A stretch of DNA of 64,000 nucleotides from Obelidium mucronatum (Eukaryota > Chytridiomycota > Chytridiomycetes > Chytridiales > Chytriomycetaceae), in contig JAIVFH010000152.1 of the NCBI GenBank assembly GCA_025765595.1, positions 1 to 64,000 of the forward strand. The letters run 5' to 3'. The position numbers were made by a program, and so were the translations under genes. The notes beneath the pieces were generated by a model. That model saw only the letters and a list, made by a program, of their open reading frames with translations. It searched no databases and had not been told where the DNA came from. Each line of letters begins with the position of its first letter. Position 1 is the first letter of the stretch. Shown here in pieces: positions 45,657 to 55,349 of the stretch.

Positions 45657-46541
45657 GTGGCTGAATCATACAGCTACAGCCTCTTCTTGGTGATGCAATC
45701 AAATGAAAACAACCCAGCCAAAGGCATACTTCCATCTGCCCCCATTTCGACAACGCCAGTGCCTTCTAAAGGCAAGAGAAGAGTTGCAGCCAGCACAACG
45801 GGTGGGTCAAGCGGTCCCAAGCCAAAGCGAACTTCCAGAGCACAACAACCTCTGGCCATGCAACCATCTGTGGCAGAAGAGACTCGACTTGCAACTCCTG
45901 TAGTCCCTTTAATAGCTTTGCAATCTTCAGTGAATGCTGGTTATGTTGGGCCTTCACGTATTCCTGTTGTGCTCCTGCTGCCCCACCAACTTCTGAGCCA
46001 TCTGGTGCCGTTGAAATCACTACAGCAACTGAAACTCCATATCAATCGAATATATTTTCAAACACTATTCAATTGGTTGTCAAGCCATTTCCACGAGCTC
46101 GAAAAGAAAGCATCACTGCACCGTTGTTCACAATCAACAGCAAGTCATTGGATGACTTCCTACAACAGCTTTTGGTTCACTGTCACCCTTGGATTAGCTC
46201 TTGGGTGCTTGTTCATCCCCCCCACGACTCCTGATGGCAAATGCACATTCAGTCTTGCCAATACCCAGCGCGATTCCATCTCTGTTGCTGACCTTTCTCA
46301 CTTTCTCAAATGGATTCAAGACTCTTCCAAGGATGCTCTGGGACTATTGAACTCACTAACAATTGAAGTTTTGAATGAAAAACGCACTCCTGGACATTCA
46401 ATTACGTTCCATTTGATCAAGCACTCTTACAATATCACAAGCAAGGAATTGTATGAAGCTGCAGTTGTTGCAGTTTTAAAAAACCAGAACGTTGATCATG
46501 CCGATAGATACAAAGCCTATACTTTTGACTGGGATCGTTGA
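45657..46541 (+). CDS. Transposon-block protein with basic nuclear-type head, unknown
   Basis: The 294-residue ORF opens with a Ser/Thr/Pro segment containing KGKRRVAAS and KPKRTSRA, plausible nuclear localisation signals. A hydrophobic-helical middle follows (IYFQTLFNWLSSHFHELEKK), then NSFWFTVTLGLALGCLFIPP, LSHFLKWIQDSSKDALGLLN, and TFHLIKHSYNITSKELYEAA. It ends FDWDR at 46541. A second ORF (46554-46778) and acidic coding-like sequence (DAEDDDHSRDGEDGE near 46,970) follow, so the original gene may have been longer. Position between KDZ-derived pieces suggests an accessory protein of one of those elements. No family recognised. Confidence 0.4.
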   Translation: MAESYSYSLFLVMQSNENNPAKGILPSAPISTTPVPSKGKRRVAASTTGGSSGPKPKRTSRAQQPLAMQPSVAEETRLATPVVPLIALQSSVNAGYVGPSRIPVVLLLPHQLLSHLVPLKSLQQLKLHINRIYFQTLFNWLSSHFHELEKKASLHRCSQSTASHWMTSYNSFWFTVTLGLALGCLFIPPTTPDGKCTFSLANTQRDSISVADLSHFLKWIQDSSKDALGLLNSLTIEVLNEKRTPGHSITFHLIKHSYNITSKELYEAAVVAVLKNQNVDHADRYKAYTFDWDR

Positions 46542-46990
46542 GCTTCGCAATGTATGCAAAACTTTGCTCAGCTAGAATCGTTGGTTGATGCTGGTCCTCC
46601 AGTCCATCTTTCCCATGCATTTGCCCCTTGTTCTGTGAATTCACGACGACTTTTAGAAGATTTTCAATGGCGTAACGGAGTTGCTGTTGGGCGGAACCAG
46701 CGCAATCTTATGGAAAGACTTGTTGGTTTACACGGAAAACATTTCGGCATAATTGGTCAACCTGCAGCAGGAAGTTGATGGGCTGTTGATGGATGTAAGA
46801 GACCTAAGAACGGGGGGTACTTTGTGCAATTGCTCGTGGGGAAGAGAATGGCTCCTCATTGAACGACGCAAGTGCAGAACTTGAAGCTCAAGCAAATGCA
46901 CTCAGCAATGAAGCACGCAACAATGTTTCAGATGCCGAGGATGATGATCATTCTCGAGATGGAGAAGATGGAGAGTGATTAAAAATGATT

Positions 46991-48049
46991 TCATACATGT
47001 ATTGATAAACCATCATCACCAAAACTATTGTCGCTGTCACTGCTGTCACTGAATTCACCACCCAAATCAACATTAAAGGCGGTTCCTGCCCTGAATCCTT
47101 TCCAAGTGTATCCACATTTTCTGTAGAGCCCTTCGAAATCAAAAGTGCGGAACTCTCTCAACACACCCATTACAACTGACACAAGGTCAGTTTTTGCATT
47201 TTCCTTGTAAACCTTTTTTAATCTTCCCTTCACCATTCCAAACAAGATTTCAATGGGGTTGAAAAAAGGACAGTATGCCGGCGTTTCCACAATATCTGGA
47301 TGGCAGTGTATCTTTGCACCGTCCATAATCCACAATGAATGCCATCCTGGAAACACCTTGACGCCATATTTTGAAGCAGTTTGAACACAACAATTCAAAA
47401 ATTGTTCCCGAGTGAATGTGCCCTCAGTGTGGTGCACATCCAGGAGTCCATCAAGTCCAATAAAGCAGAGAAGCGAAACTTGAGGACGTTGCTTGTATTC
47501 CCCATGCAAAACGAGAGCTTGATTCTTATAATACCAGCCCCGATTCCGAAGCATCTTGCGGTTATCCAGAGATACTTCATCAAGAAACACCAAGGCATGC
47601 AGAAGCCACGGGATTGCTTCCAGCTCTGTGCAGAAACGTACAACATCCTCTTCACAAATCTGAATTGCTTGTCTCTCAAGAACCTTGAATGTCAAGCCTG
47701 CTTCCTTTAAGATTCTTGAAATGGTAGCACTGCTTATCGACAGTCCAAACTTGAGAGCGTAAGCCTTCTTGGCTTCATCCATGAACATCGTTGGACTTCT
47801 GAGGTATTGTCGAACCAGCCACTTCCGACGTGCTTCTGAATGTACTCTGAAGTCTGTTTCAGATTCCTTGCGAGTGACGCCGTCACCTTGCTCATACTGT
47901 TTGATCCAGTTTGAAATGGTTGTTGGGTCTTTAGCAAAAAGACGGGCTATCTCACATCTTTTCAGCCCCTCTCGATAGTGCAAATGAAGAGCATATTGTC
48001 TGACTTGTGGCAAGGCATGTTTCATGAGCACAGCATGGTCCAAATCCAT
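46991..48049 (-). CDS. Tc1/mariner-IS630-like transposase (intact DDE)
   Basis: A 352-residue uninterrupted ORF. An N-terminal HTH (YREGLKRCEIARLFAKDPTT, ISNWIKQYEQGDG) is followed by a second HTH/linker (GLSISSATISRILKEAGL). The catalytic core has FLDEVSLDNRKML (first D), LWIMDGAKIHCHPD (second D) and FFNPIEILFGMVKGRL (E), the DDE_3 arrangement of IS630/Tc1-mariner enzymes. The tail is Ser/Asp-rich (FSDSSDSDNSFGDDG). Intact length and triad suggest recent activity, in contrast to the decayed pogo and copia elements nearby. Terminal inverted repeats and TA duplication were not identified. It separates the accessory ORF at 45657 from the old KDZ pseudogene. Confidence 0.85.
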   Translation of the reverse strand: MDLDHAVLMKHALPQVRQYALHLHYREGLKRCEIARLFAKDPTTISNWIKQYEQGDGVTRKESETDFRVHSEARRKWLVRQYLRSPTMFMDEAKKAYALKFGLSISSATISRILKEAGLTFKVLERQAIQICEEDVVRFCTELEAIPWLLHALVFLDEVSLDNRKMLRNRGWYYKNQALVLHGEYKQRPQVSLLCFIGLDGLLDVHHTEGTFTREQFLNCCVQTASKYGVKVFPGWHSLWIMDGAKIHCHPDIVETPAYCPFFNPIEILFGMVKGRLKKVYKENAKTDLVSVVMGVLREFRTFDFEGLYRKCGYTWKGFRAGTAFNVDLGGEFSDSSDSDNSFGDDGLSIHV

Positions 48050-48179
48050 GTTGACTATTGCGGGGTTTGGCCGGAGGAGGAAGGAAATGGAAATTTGTTA
48101 GGCCGGGAAAATCGAGATTTGGGTGAAAGGCACAATACCTTGGCTGACAGAGTATTCCAGTGCCCAGGCATGGACGCGG

Positions 48180-49144
48180 TCAATCACTGGAAACCTGTCC
48201 AGCCATCTGTCCTTGTGGCTCCTCGCAATGCCACAGGTGCACCAAAAACTTGACTTTCAGCAGCACACAAGTAGTGGTGTTGGGGATGGAAGGCCCATAC
48301 CACGCGTTGCTGTTGCACTAAATGCCGCATGTGGTACAATGTGGATTCTGTTGCAAACATGAGCGAAGAGATGTATCCGCTTGAAACAATCCTGTCAGTT
48401 GGGTTCCTCAAGATCAATGAGCAGCACTACGTCACCATACCTTTTGCGGATCTCTGGCTAAAGCACCTGCCATCTCATGCCCAGCTGAAGAATGAGTGCA
48501 TCATCTCTGGCTGCAAGCGAAAAAAGACAGACACTGTTTTAAGTACCTGTGGACTCAGCTCTCACAACGCGACTGTCCAGGAAATCATTGGGAAACAGTG
48601 GAACAAGGGCTTTAAAGCGACGCGAAAGTCCAAGAAAATGCAAACATCTACAGTGCATATTGATACACAAGAAAAAGAGTTAGTAGGGGATCAGCGGTTC
48701 AAGTATAGTCTGAAGCAGCGGTTCCTGCCTGGAATATTTATGGCTGTGTGGAGCTGCGGCATGATCATTGGAATATCTAAGATGTACTCTTTTGAGTCTT
48801 CTACCTTTATTTCTTGCTTCTTATGCCACTGTTTTGTGCAAATGGGCAAAGTACCTACCTTTGAGCCTGCCGCTTGCTCCAATCCCTACGCGCCCGACAC
48901 ATAGCAGGAAAATTCACAATATATGAAAGGTGCACTTAACTTATTTATTATTACGCGCTCTGTTCATTATATAGTGTTCTGTTCTTATACTTACCACCAA
49001 TCTTTGTTGGAATCAGGTTCATGTACAAGACTGTTACGTTTGTGGTTGACAGGTTCCACTTTCGGATGCACAGGGACAACTTCTGTACAGAGCATTGCGA
49101 TCCAGCAAAATTCAAGGAATTGACGTCAGGAGGGCCTGCAAATG
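48180..49144 (+). pseudogene. Old KDZ-type transposase pseudogene, 5' part (split by nested element)
   Basis: Decayed paralogue of the transposase at 51025-53103. A CxC5-like cluster begins CHRCTKNL and reaches a stop/frameshift near 48,325. INEQHYVTIPFADLWLKHLP matches INSKYYMTVAFANLWLKNVP; NECIISGCKRKK matches GKCIISGCANQK; RFLPGIFMAVWSCGMIIGIS matches RFLPGVFLVVWSCGHIMDIG, with most of the CxC6 part deleted. Near 49,010-49,130 FVVDRFHFRMHRDNFCTEHC matches VVDRFHFRNHSRRDRFCMEN. The reading frame then runs into the complete element at 49145 and resumes after the second target copy at 53572. Confidence 0.75.
49137..49144. repeat. 8-bp target-site duplication, left copy
   Basis: TGCAAATG, repeated exactly at 53564-53571 immediately outside the other end of the KDZ element. 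Removing the element and one copy restores a continuous reading frame (GPANGKGRFNTSAAE) in the old pseudogene, which confirms the insertion. Confidence 0.85.
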
Positions 49145-49440
49145 CAGCGCGGGGTCCGAGCGGCACGCGCGATTTGGGGTCCGATTAGGGCCCTATTCGG
49201 GGTCCGAATAGGGCTCCTAATTGGATCCGATTAGGATTTAGTCCGATTCGGAGCCTAATCAGGGCCAATTAGGGGCCCTAGTAGCTCTCCTAATTGCAAA
49301 TGAGCAAATAGGACTGCTCCTAGTAGCATTTGTCTGCTCCTAGTAGCACTCCTAATAGCATTTTGCTCTGCCAATTGGAAACCAAATGGCTTTAATACAA
49401 CTCCTAGTAGGACTCCTATTGGGGCCCTATTAGCACTATT
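49145..49440. repeat. Left terminal array of the KDZ element
   Basis: After the terminal core, units such as GGGTCCGATTAGGG, CTATTCGGGGTCCGAATAGG, GCTCCTAATTGGATCCG, CTCCTAGTAGCA and CTCCTATTGGGGCCC continue for nearly 300 bp. Almost every unit is a short palindrome of form (C)CTANTAG(G) or CCGAATCGG, recurring at about 12 bp. Confidence 0.85.
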
Positions 49441-49626
49441 GAATGTAAAATATCTAAAATAAATGCATTTAAAGGGTAAATAAAATTTTACACAATTTTT
49501 TTATACAACTATGCAAAAATCGAAGAAAAATCCAAAAATCCAAGAAAAATTCAAAAAAAACTAAGAAAAATCCAAAAAAACCAAGAAAAATCAAAGAAGT
49601 ATCAAAGAAAAACAACACTCAAAATA

Positions 49627-51043
49627 TCACTGGGTTTTCTTCTGAACAGGTTGCCTCTTCCAAGAATTTGCCAACACTCCCTCCTGGCACCCTTGAAAGT
49701 ACTTTTCAACATCTTGAAAACCTGTAGTACTCCAACTATAGATTTGATGCCTAGGGACCAATCTTGCATTGAACTTTGACATGTGCTTCCCAACATCGCT
49801 GTAAGAGAAGATGCAATCTTCTTTGTCAAAGTAGCTCGTGTACGTATTTGGAGGATTATTAAAAGAAATTGCTTGAAGTGATACTAAAATAAAAACTTAC
49901 TCTTTGGAATTCCAAATCAGCAAAGTAGACTCCAACATAAGCCCGAAAAATTTCCACAGTATTTCCAAAGTTGGGGAATTCCTTTGACAAGGTTGCAGCA
50001 GCAAGAGTTTTGGTCATTGGTGGCTCTCGATCCTGCGTCAGGTAAGAAAAGCGGATACCAACTTCTTTCACTTGACTAATGAACTTGTCTTGGGTGCCCG
50101 TGCGTCCTTTGGCTTTGGTAACAACTTCAGCAACAGACGTGGGGACTTGGCGACGCTGTTTGGATGAGATGGAAGATGGCTTTTCTTGCAGAGATGGCCC
50201 AGTCACAGGTGAATTAATCAATGGAGAACTTGCAAATGGATCAAACATTGCTCCTAAATACCAAAAATACTGAGAAATATGTTTAAACAAAATGGCATCC
50301 TACCAGAATCAGTGTAGGCAACATCAAAGTAATCAGGGCTGTGTGGATCCAAAGCAATGTCCACCAAAACTGATTCGTCAAAGATGTACTCCTCTTGGCA
50401 GAACCAACTAACACTGTGGACCTTCCTGCGAAAGTGGGTTGTGGCTGGATGGACTTTTGCAGCAGCCAAAACATCAGCAAGAAAAACTAATAATGGATTG
50501 ATTGTTAAAAATGCACAATATAGACAACAACTTGGTCTCACCTTTTGCCTTGTTTCCCTCAGCAAGTGTCCCTTCCACATTACAACGAAAAACTGCTCCT
50601 TGATTCTGAAACTTGCATTTAACAGAAACCATCTTTTTCACCTCTGCTTCTTCTTCTCCATCACTGCCCAAAAGATTCATGACACGTCGCTTCTTTTTGG
50701 GATGAGCCTGCACTTCTTCTTCTTCATCCACCACTTCCTCATCATCCTCAACTTCATCTTCCTCCGCATCTATGTTCTCCGCACGACGCTTCTTTCTGTG
50801 TACAACTGGCTCCACCACCTCAATTTCATCATCATCATCATCATCTTCAATCACAATTGCTTGAACCTTCTTTCTTTGCTGGACTGATACCTCCCGCTCC
50901 TCCTCATCCGCCTCCTCCTCCTCCTCCTCGTCTTCCTCTTCAGCATCAAGCTCATGAGGGATGGCAGTGTGTCTGGCAGTGGCAGTGTTGGTGATTGCAT
51001 GGGGAAAAAACTTTGCCGAAAAAAATGAAAATCCCTGCCTCAC
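49627..51043 (-). CDS. KDZ-element accessory protein, acidic and nuclear-type, unknown
   Basis: First exon (to about 50,540) encodes long Glu/Asp runs (DAEEEDEEEEEEADEEER), two basic nuclear-type clusters (HRKKRRAEN, HPKKKRRVMN) and KMVSVKCKFQNQGAVFRCNV. Exon 2 gives LADVLAAAKVHPATTHFRRK, SVSWFCQEEYIFDESVLVDI and SPDYFDVAYTDSG; exon 3 gives MFDPFASSPLINSPVTGPSL, QVPTSVAEVVTKAKGR and GNTVEIFRAYVGVYFADLEF. The 3' exon is uncertain. It is transcribed divergently from the transposase, with overlapping candidate starts near 51,000. I recognise no family. A chromatin or DNA-modification role would be a guess. Confidence 0.5.
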
Positions 51044-53103
51044 ATGTCAAGATGGGAGCTCAGCTGGCAGAACAGTTCCCAGCCTTCCAAGCTGAGTTTT
51101 CAATCTACGGCAGTTTTGAAAAGACTTACAACAAGACACTCCGTTTGCGGGATTTCATTCAGCTTGTTGCTACTTCTTTTGGCGTTCCCATCCTGGCAGT
51201 CAAACAAACTGCAGAGGCTGTTTTTGATTCAAGAATTCACGAAACAATTACCCCAAATGTACCTATTATCCTGTCAGCTCCGTTTACATACTGCATCAAG
51301 TGTCAGAGCCATCTAAAGATTGGGAGATGGCAAGAAGTCACAATCTTGGATGCAGATTCAGCTAAATCGGGTCTTCTGTACAAATCCAGCTGTGTGAATT
51401 TGAGCTGCAGTATTCAGTTGTATGACGTTGATTCAGTGTCAGAGATTACCGAAGGAAACAGCACCATAGAACATTACCCAATGAATACAATCAGAAAGCA
51501 AAAAGTCATTGGAATCAATTCTAAATACTACATGACTGTTGCATTTGCAAATTTGTGGCTGAAGAATGTGCCGTCTGTAATGCTGTAAGTGTTGGTCCTA
51601 ATAGCAATCCTAATAGCGCTCCGATTCGCGCTCCTAATAGCGTTCCAAATCGGAAGCGAATCGGAGCGCGATTAGGAGCGCGATTAGGAGCGCGATTAGG
51701 AGCGCGATTAGGATCGCTATTAGGAGTGCTATTAGTAGTGTTTGTTGCTTGTCATTTACTGACAGACTATTCCTTAGATGTAAAATGTATACTCTGCAGA
51801 ATGCATACCATTCAGCATTTCCATCTGTTTCATCAGATACTGAACAGTATTCAGGGATTCCTTCAGCTGCATCATCATCTATTTTCAAGCGGGCGTATTA
51901 CTTGTACCAGATGCTCCTATTGCAAGAGTACATTCAGGATCCAGCAGTTTCAGAGGCGCTTCAAGCAGCTCATGAAGATTTTGATTATTGCTGCTTCCAA
52001 CCATCTTGGGGGGAGAAGGGCAGACGGCTGTTTCCGTATTCCCTACATCTTGGAGAGTACTCAAGCAATCAAGTGTCTGATAATGTAGAAGATTTGCGGT
52101 TGGCAATGAAGGAATATGTGGAGTGGATGAATGCGCACTTTGCAGTAAAATGGAAACATTCATGTGGAGAATGTCATGTTGTTGATAGCAAAGGCCAGGA
52201 GTATAGTGCGGCAGTGATGGATGGAAAAGTGATGGGGCACTTGCTGTGCAGAGTGATTGGATGCAATTTGGACATCATTGGGATCAATACAAAATTCTGT
52301 ATCAATCATGCAGGATTGAAGGGGAAATGCATCATTTCAGGATGTGCGAATCAAAAACGAGAACGTGAGAACTCTTTTGATTACCAGCCGCTGTCATGCA
52401 AGGAAGTAGAACATATGGAGGCAGTGGGAAAATTCTTCTCAGACCCATCAACAACAAGTGAGAAAACTGCTAAGAAGTATGGTGGAAAGACACGAGTGTC
52501 AGTGGGGCATGTGAAGGATGATGAAAGGAATTATGAGGAGTTTGGGTTCTGTTACAGCCCATTTGACAGATTCCTGCCAGGGGTGTTCCTGGTTGTGTGG
52601 AGCTGTGGGCACATTATGGACATTGGGAAGATGTACTCGTTTGAGTCCAACAAGTTTATCACAGGATTTCTTTGTCAAACATTCATGAGGCTGGATGAGT
52701 ATCCTACATTCATGTTTTATGACAAAGCATGTGTTTTTGTCAGGACTTTGAAAAACGGCGCTCAGCAAAACAAGCTGCTCCACAAGTAAGGATGTATTTG
52801 CTGTGATAGAATCTAACTTCTGTGCTTAGGATGCTATACCAAAAAATCATCTGGGTTGTTGACCGATTTCACTTCAGAAACCATAGTCGTCGAGACAGAT
52901 TCTGCATGGAGAATTGTGACGCTAGGTCTTTTGCTAGGCTATACCAAGGTAACAAGCCTTTATTCAACACATCAGCAGCAGAACAGTGTGCTGGATGGTT
53001 TGAAAAAATGGGACACATTTTGCGATATTTGGACCCTCTTCAGGCAGACTTTTTTTTGTTCAGCATGGTGGACATGAGAAATGACCAACTTAGCAAATGT
53101 TAG
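51025..53103 (+). CDS. KDZ-type transposase with CxC5- and CxC6-like clusters
   Basis: Exons 51025-51584, 51766-52785 and 52830-53103 join in phase, giving about 617 residues; an upstream in-frame ATG at 50995 is possible. A CxC5-like cluster reads CIKCQSHL, then SSCVNLSC. The CxC6-like cluster reads HSCGECHVV, MDGKVMGHLLCRVIGCNLD, NTKFCINHAGLKGKCIISGC. The catalytic part has FDRFLPGVFLVVWSCGHIMD, MYSFESNKF, FMFYDKACVF, VVDRFHFRNHSR, and a final Glu in NTSAAEQCAGWFEKM followed by LRYLDPLQADFF, the order known for KDZ transposases. No stop or frameshift was seen in exons. The first intron is made of the same repeat words as the element's ends. Confidence 0.8.
51585..51765 (+). repeat. Transposase intron 1 composed of terminal-array-type 12-bp repeats
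   Basis: Donor GTAAGT at 51585, acceptor ACAG at 51762-51765, with a TACTGAC-type branch site just upstream. Between them run TCCTAATAGCAA, GCTCCGATTCGC and four tandem GAGCGCGATTAG units (about 51,665-51,712), then GCTATTAGGAGT. These are the words found in the element's terminal arrays. Splicing restores LWLKNVPSVM to LLFLRCKMYTLQNA in frame, matching the uninterrupted LWLKHLP region of the old copy. Confidence 0.8.
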
Positions 53104-53274
53104 TAGCCAGAGGTTTCTTTGAAAAATGGATAAATTTTTATGATTAATTTTAACTATAATATCATAAAATTCTGAAATTTTAATTTTGTATTTTTGCAAT
53201 TTTTTTTAAATTTTTTCAGATGGTTTGTAATTTTTGGGAATTTTTTTAGAGTGTTTTGCAGTTGACAGTTATTT

Positions 53275-53563
53275 TCATAGGTTGTTAAGTCCTAGTCGGT
53301 CGTCCTAATAGGACTGAGTAGCTCCTAATAGGACAATGCTCAAATTGCAGGAAAAAGTTGTTTCCTCCTAATGAGAAGTGATTAGGACTCCATTAGGAGG
53401 CGGCTAGGAACGCCAATAGCCCTATTGGTCATTCCGAGTGGAGCCCGATTCGGGGTTACTCCTATTCGGACCCGAATCGGACCCTAGTCGGACTCCGAAT
53501 CGTTTCCCGAATCGGAGTCCGAATCGGAGTCCGAATCGCGCGTGCCGCTCGCTATAGTACGTG
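53275..53563. repeat. Right terminal array of the KDZ element
   Basis: Inverted relative to the left array. Contains CTCCTAATAGGAC, GATTAGGACTCC, GACCCGAATCGG, two tandem GGAGTCCGAATC units, and ends GCGCGTGCCGCTC plus 13 bp at 53563. The second TGCAAATG copy follows at 53564-53571. Confidence 0.85.
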
Positions 53564-53571
53564 TGCAAATG

Positions 53572-53836
53572 GAAAGGGAAGGTTTAACACGTCCGCGGCA
53601 GAACCTTCCACGAGCCTGTCCAAGCGGATTTCATTATGTGGTGTCTCACAGACTTGAGAAACGCGGACATCCAGAACAGGATTTCAAAGAAGAAAAGAGT
53701 TATTAGAAACAAAAGCGAAGACCAAATGGAAGCCGAGGGGGAACAACCAGAAAAAGATGACGAGGAGGATGATGAAGACGCCAACAAAGATGATGGTGAA
53801 GGAGTGGAAGGGGATGAGGAAGCAGAGGATGAATAA
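53572..53836 (+). pseudogene. Old KDZ-type transposase pseudogene, 3' part
   Basis: Continues the pseudogene interrupted at 49144. GKGRFNTSAAE matches the NTSAAE of the intact copy; after a deletion or frameshift, PVQADFIMWCLTDLRN matches PLQADFFLFSMVDMRN. An acidic tail follows (EQPEKDDEEDDEDANKDDGE), ending at 53836, that the intact copy lacks. Confidence 0.7.
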
Positions 53837-54291
53837 ATAACAAAACTCACATTTAGGAACTTGGTTTTCGCGCCCCTTGCGTCAACAGTGAGAAACACAG
53901 TACAGAGAGAATGAGAAAGCCCATTTGTCATCATAGAAGTGTTTGGGAGCGGGAGAACAAGAAAGCCCATTCATCACCACTAAATCAAACAACAAACTCG
54001 CGCCGCAGGACAGAGAGAATGAGAAAGCCCATTCATCATCTGCATATCTGCAAAGTAGGAGAATGAGAAAGCCCATTCATCACTACCAACTGCGCATTTT
54101 AGCCATTTTTTGTTAAGACACTTTTGGCGGGACGAAATTAAACGGCAATAATGTCAAACTGCACGTGTACAACAATCCCCCTATCGCTGTATTAATCTTT
54201 TTTGGCCTCCCTGCTGAAACAGCAAGCATGATTCATTGATTGCTGATTGTGGTATGTGTGTTTTCTTCACTTACTATTTATTTTTAATATT
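53837..54291. other. Gene-free stretch with four 24-bp direct repeats
   Basis: Holds the direct repeats at 53907-54082, annotated separately, then an AT-rich stretch to the next start codon. No gene is supported; minus-strand ORFs here are read-throughs of the repeats. Confidence 0.5.
53907..54082. repeat. Four direct 24-bp repeats (core GAGAAAGCCCATTCATC)
   Basis: Copies at 53907-53930, 53953-53976, 54015-54038 and 54059-54082, at intervals of 46, 62 and 44 bp. The first reads CATTTGTCA and the second ACAAGAAAG; the other two are identical. They lie just past the 3' end of the old KDZ gene. Confidence 0.9.
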
Positions 54292-55318
54292 ATGTCCCCA
54301 TTAACACGATTGCGAGCCAATCCTCAGGAAATCGTGGATCCAACCAAGGCACCGTGGCTGAGCCAGTGTGCCAAACCAGGATCGCGTCAACAAACTAAAG
54401 CAACAGAACAAACCAAGGCAATCATGGCCTCCCAGGTGGTCCTCTCCAACAGAGTTAACTCGAAGAAACCAAAGGCAACAATTCAGCTTGATCGAGGGAC
54501 AGTGTCAAGGAGATCAACACCCACTGGGGGAGTTGCAGATCAACCTGCAGGAAGCGATCCAGAATGAAGTTCGCAGGGAGCAACGCCAACGCAAAGATGG
54601 GAGTGAGAGTGGCTTTATTCTCCACATTTCCGATGACGAAGAAAAGGAAAGCAACGACGATGTTGCAATTGTTGGTCCAACAATTGCAGGTATGTTTCTT
54701 TATTTTTAATGTCCAAGACTAAGCACCAAGCATCACCAACACCAGCCAAACAGCCCGCGTGCAAAACCTACAGCAAGACGCCCAGCTCTACTGAACGCGA
54801 TGAGACCTCTATGGAAAGGCGCAGAAGGCGTAAGCATTGTTAAAATGGGGTTTCTTCAATTTTAATCATTTAAATCATACAACAGGGTCTGTAAGTTCAC
54901 CAGATGAACGGGGAATCCAATCTGAAAGTGACGCAGACAATGGCGCTGATGATGACGATGTCCATGCATCCTCAAGCGAGTCTGATAGATGGAATGATGA
55001 CGAAGACTTGGATGATGAAGACGAAGATGATGACAAAGACGAACAAGTGTCAAGCCAGCCGCAGTCGTCTGGCTCTATCCGCAGCTCCATTAGTGATACG
55101 CAGCCTTTTCCTTTGGATTACGATGATGGTGACAGATTGGTTTTTATTGCTTGGCTAACAACATTCAGCAGATGAAGCCGACAAAAGTCCAGGACCAGAA
55201 CCACCAAAAGCCAAAATCAGAGTCACTCTTATTGTGGCCAAGTTGACAAAGCTGCTTGTTGAAATTCTGTATGTGCTGTATCGGAAAGACCGCTATGTTT
55301 TCGGTAAGCGGATCCTTT
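54292..55318 (+). CDS. Acidic transposon-block gene with introns, unknown
   Basis: Starts MSPLTRLRANPQEIVDPTKA. A frame change near 54,500 (splice or lesion) leads to LQEAIQNEVRREQRQRKDGS and FILHISDDEEKESNDDVAIV, then a GTATGT donor. Further exons give a Ser/Thr-rich piece and SSPDERGIQSESDADNGADD with a long Asp/Glu run. The final exon reads KAKIRVTLIVAKLTKLLVEI then YVLYRKDRYVF. It stops close to dispersed repeat copy 2. Composition (acidic, Ser/Gln-rich) resembles the accessory gene of the nearby KDZ element, but no homology was evident. Exon joins are tentative. Confidence 0.4.
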
Positions 55319-55349
55319 GTTTCCTCAAATCCTCTGAGTATTAACTTGA

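Larger units (their letters stand above)
49145..53563 (+). mobile_element. Complete KDZ-type DNA transposon, 4.4 kb, nested in an older relative
   Basis: Both ends begin CA and share the core GAGCGGCACGCGCGATT at the same 13-bp offset, with 8-bp duplications (TGCAAATG) outside. Long subterminal arrays follow inside each end (49145-49440 and about 53275-53563). Inside are a spliced plus-strand transposase gene with CxC5- and CxC6-like cysteine clusters and a divergent minus-strand acidic accessory gene. KDZ elements are known from fungi and produce 8-bp duplications, which agrees. All parts appear intact, so this copy may be young or active. Confidence 0.8.

Noticed and set aside
51555..52088. 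ORF with GARL repeats joined to the KDZ transposase
   Set aside because: The repeat part is the intron 51585-51765; the downstream exon is in another frame that matches the homologous copy.
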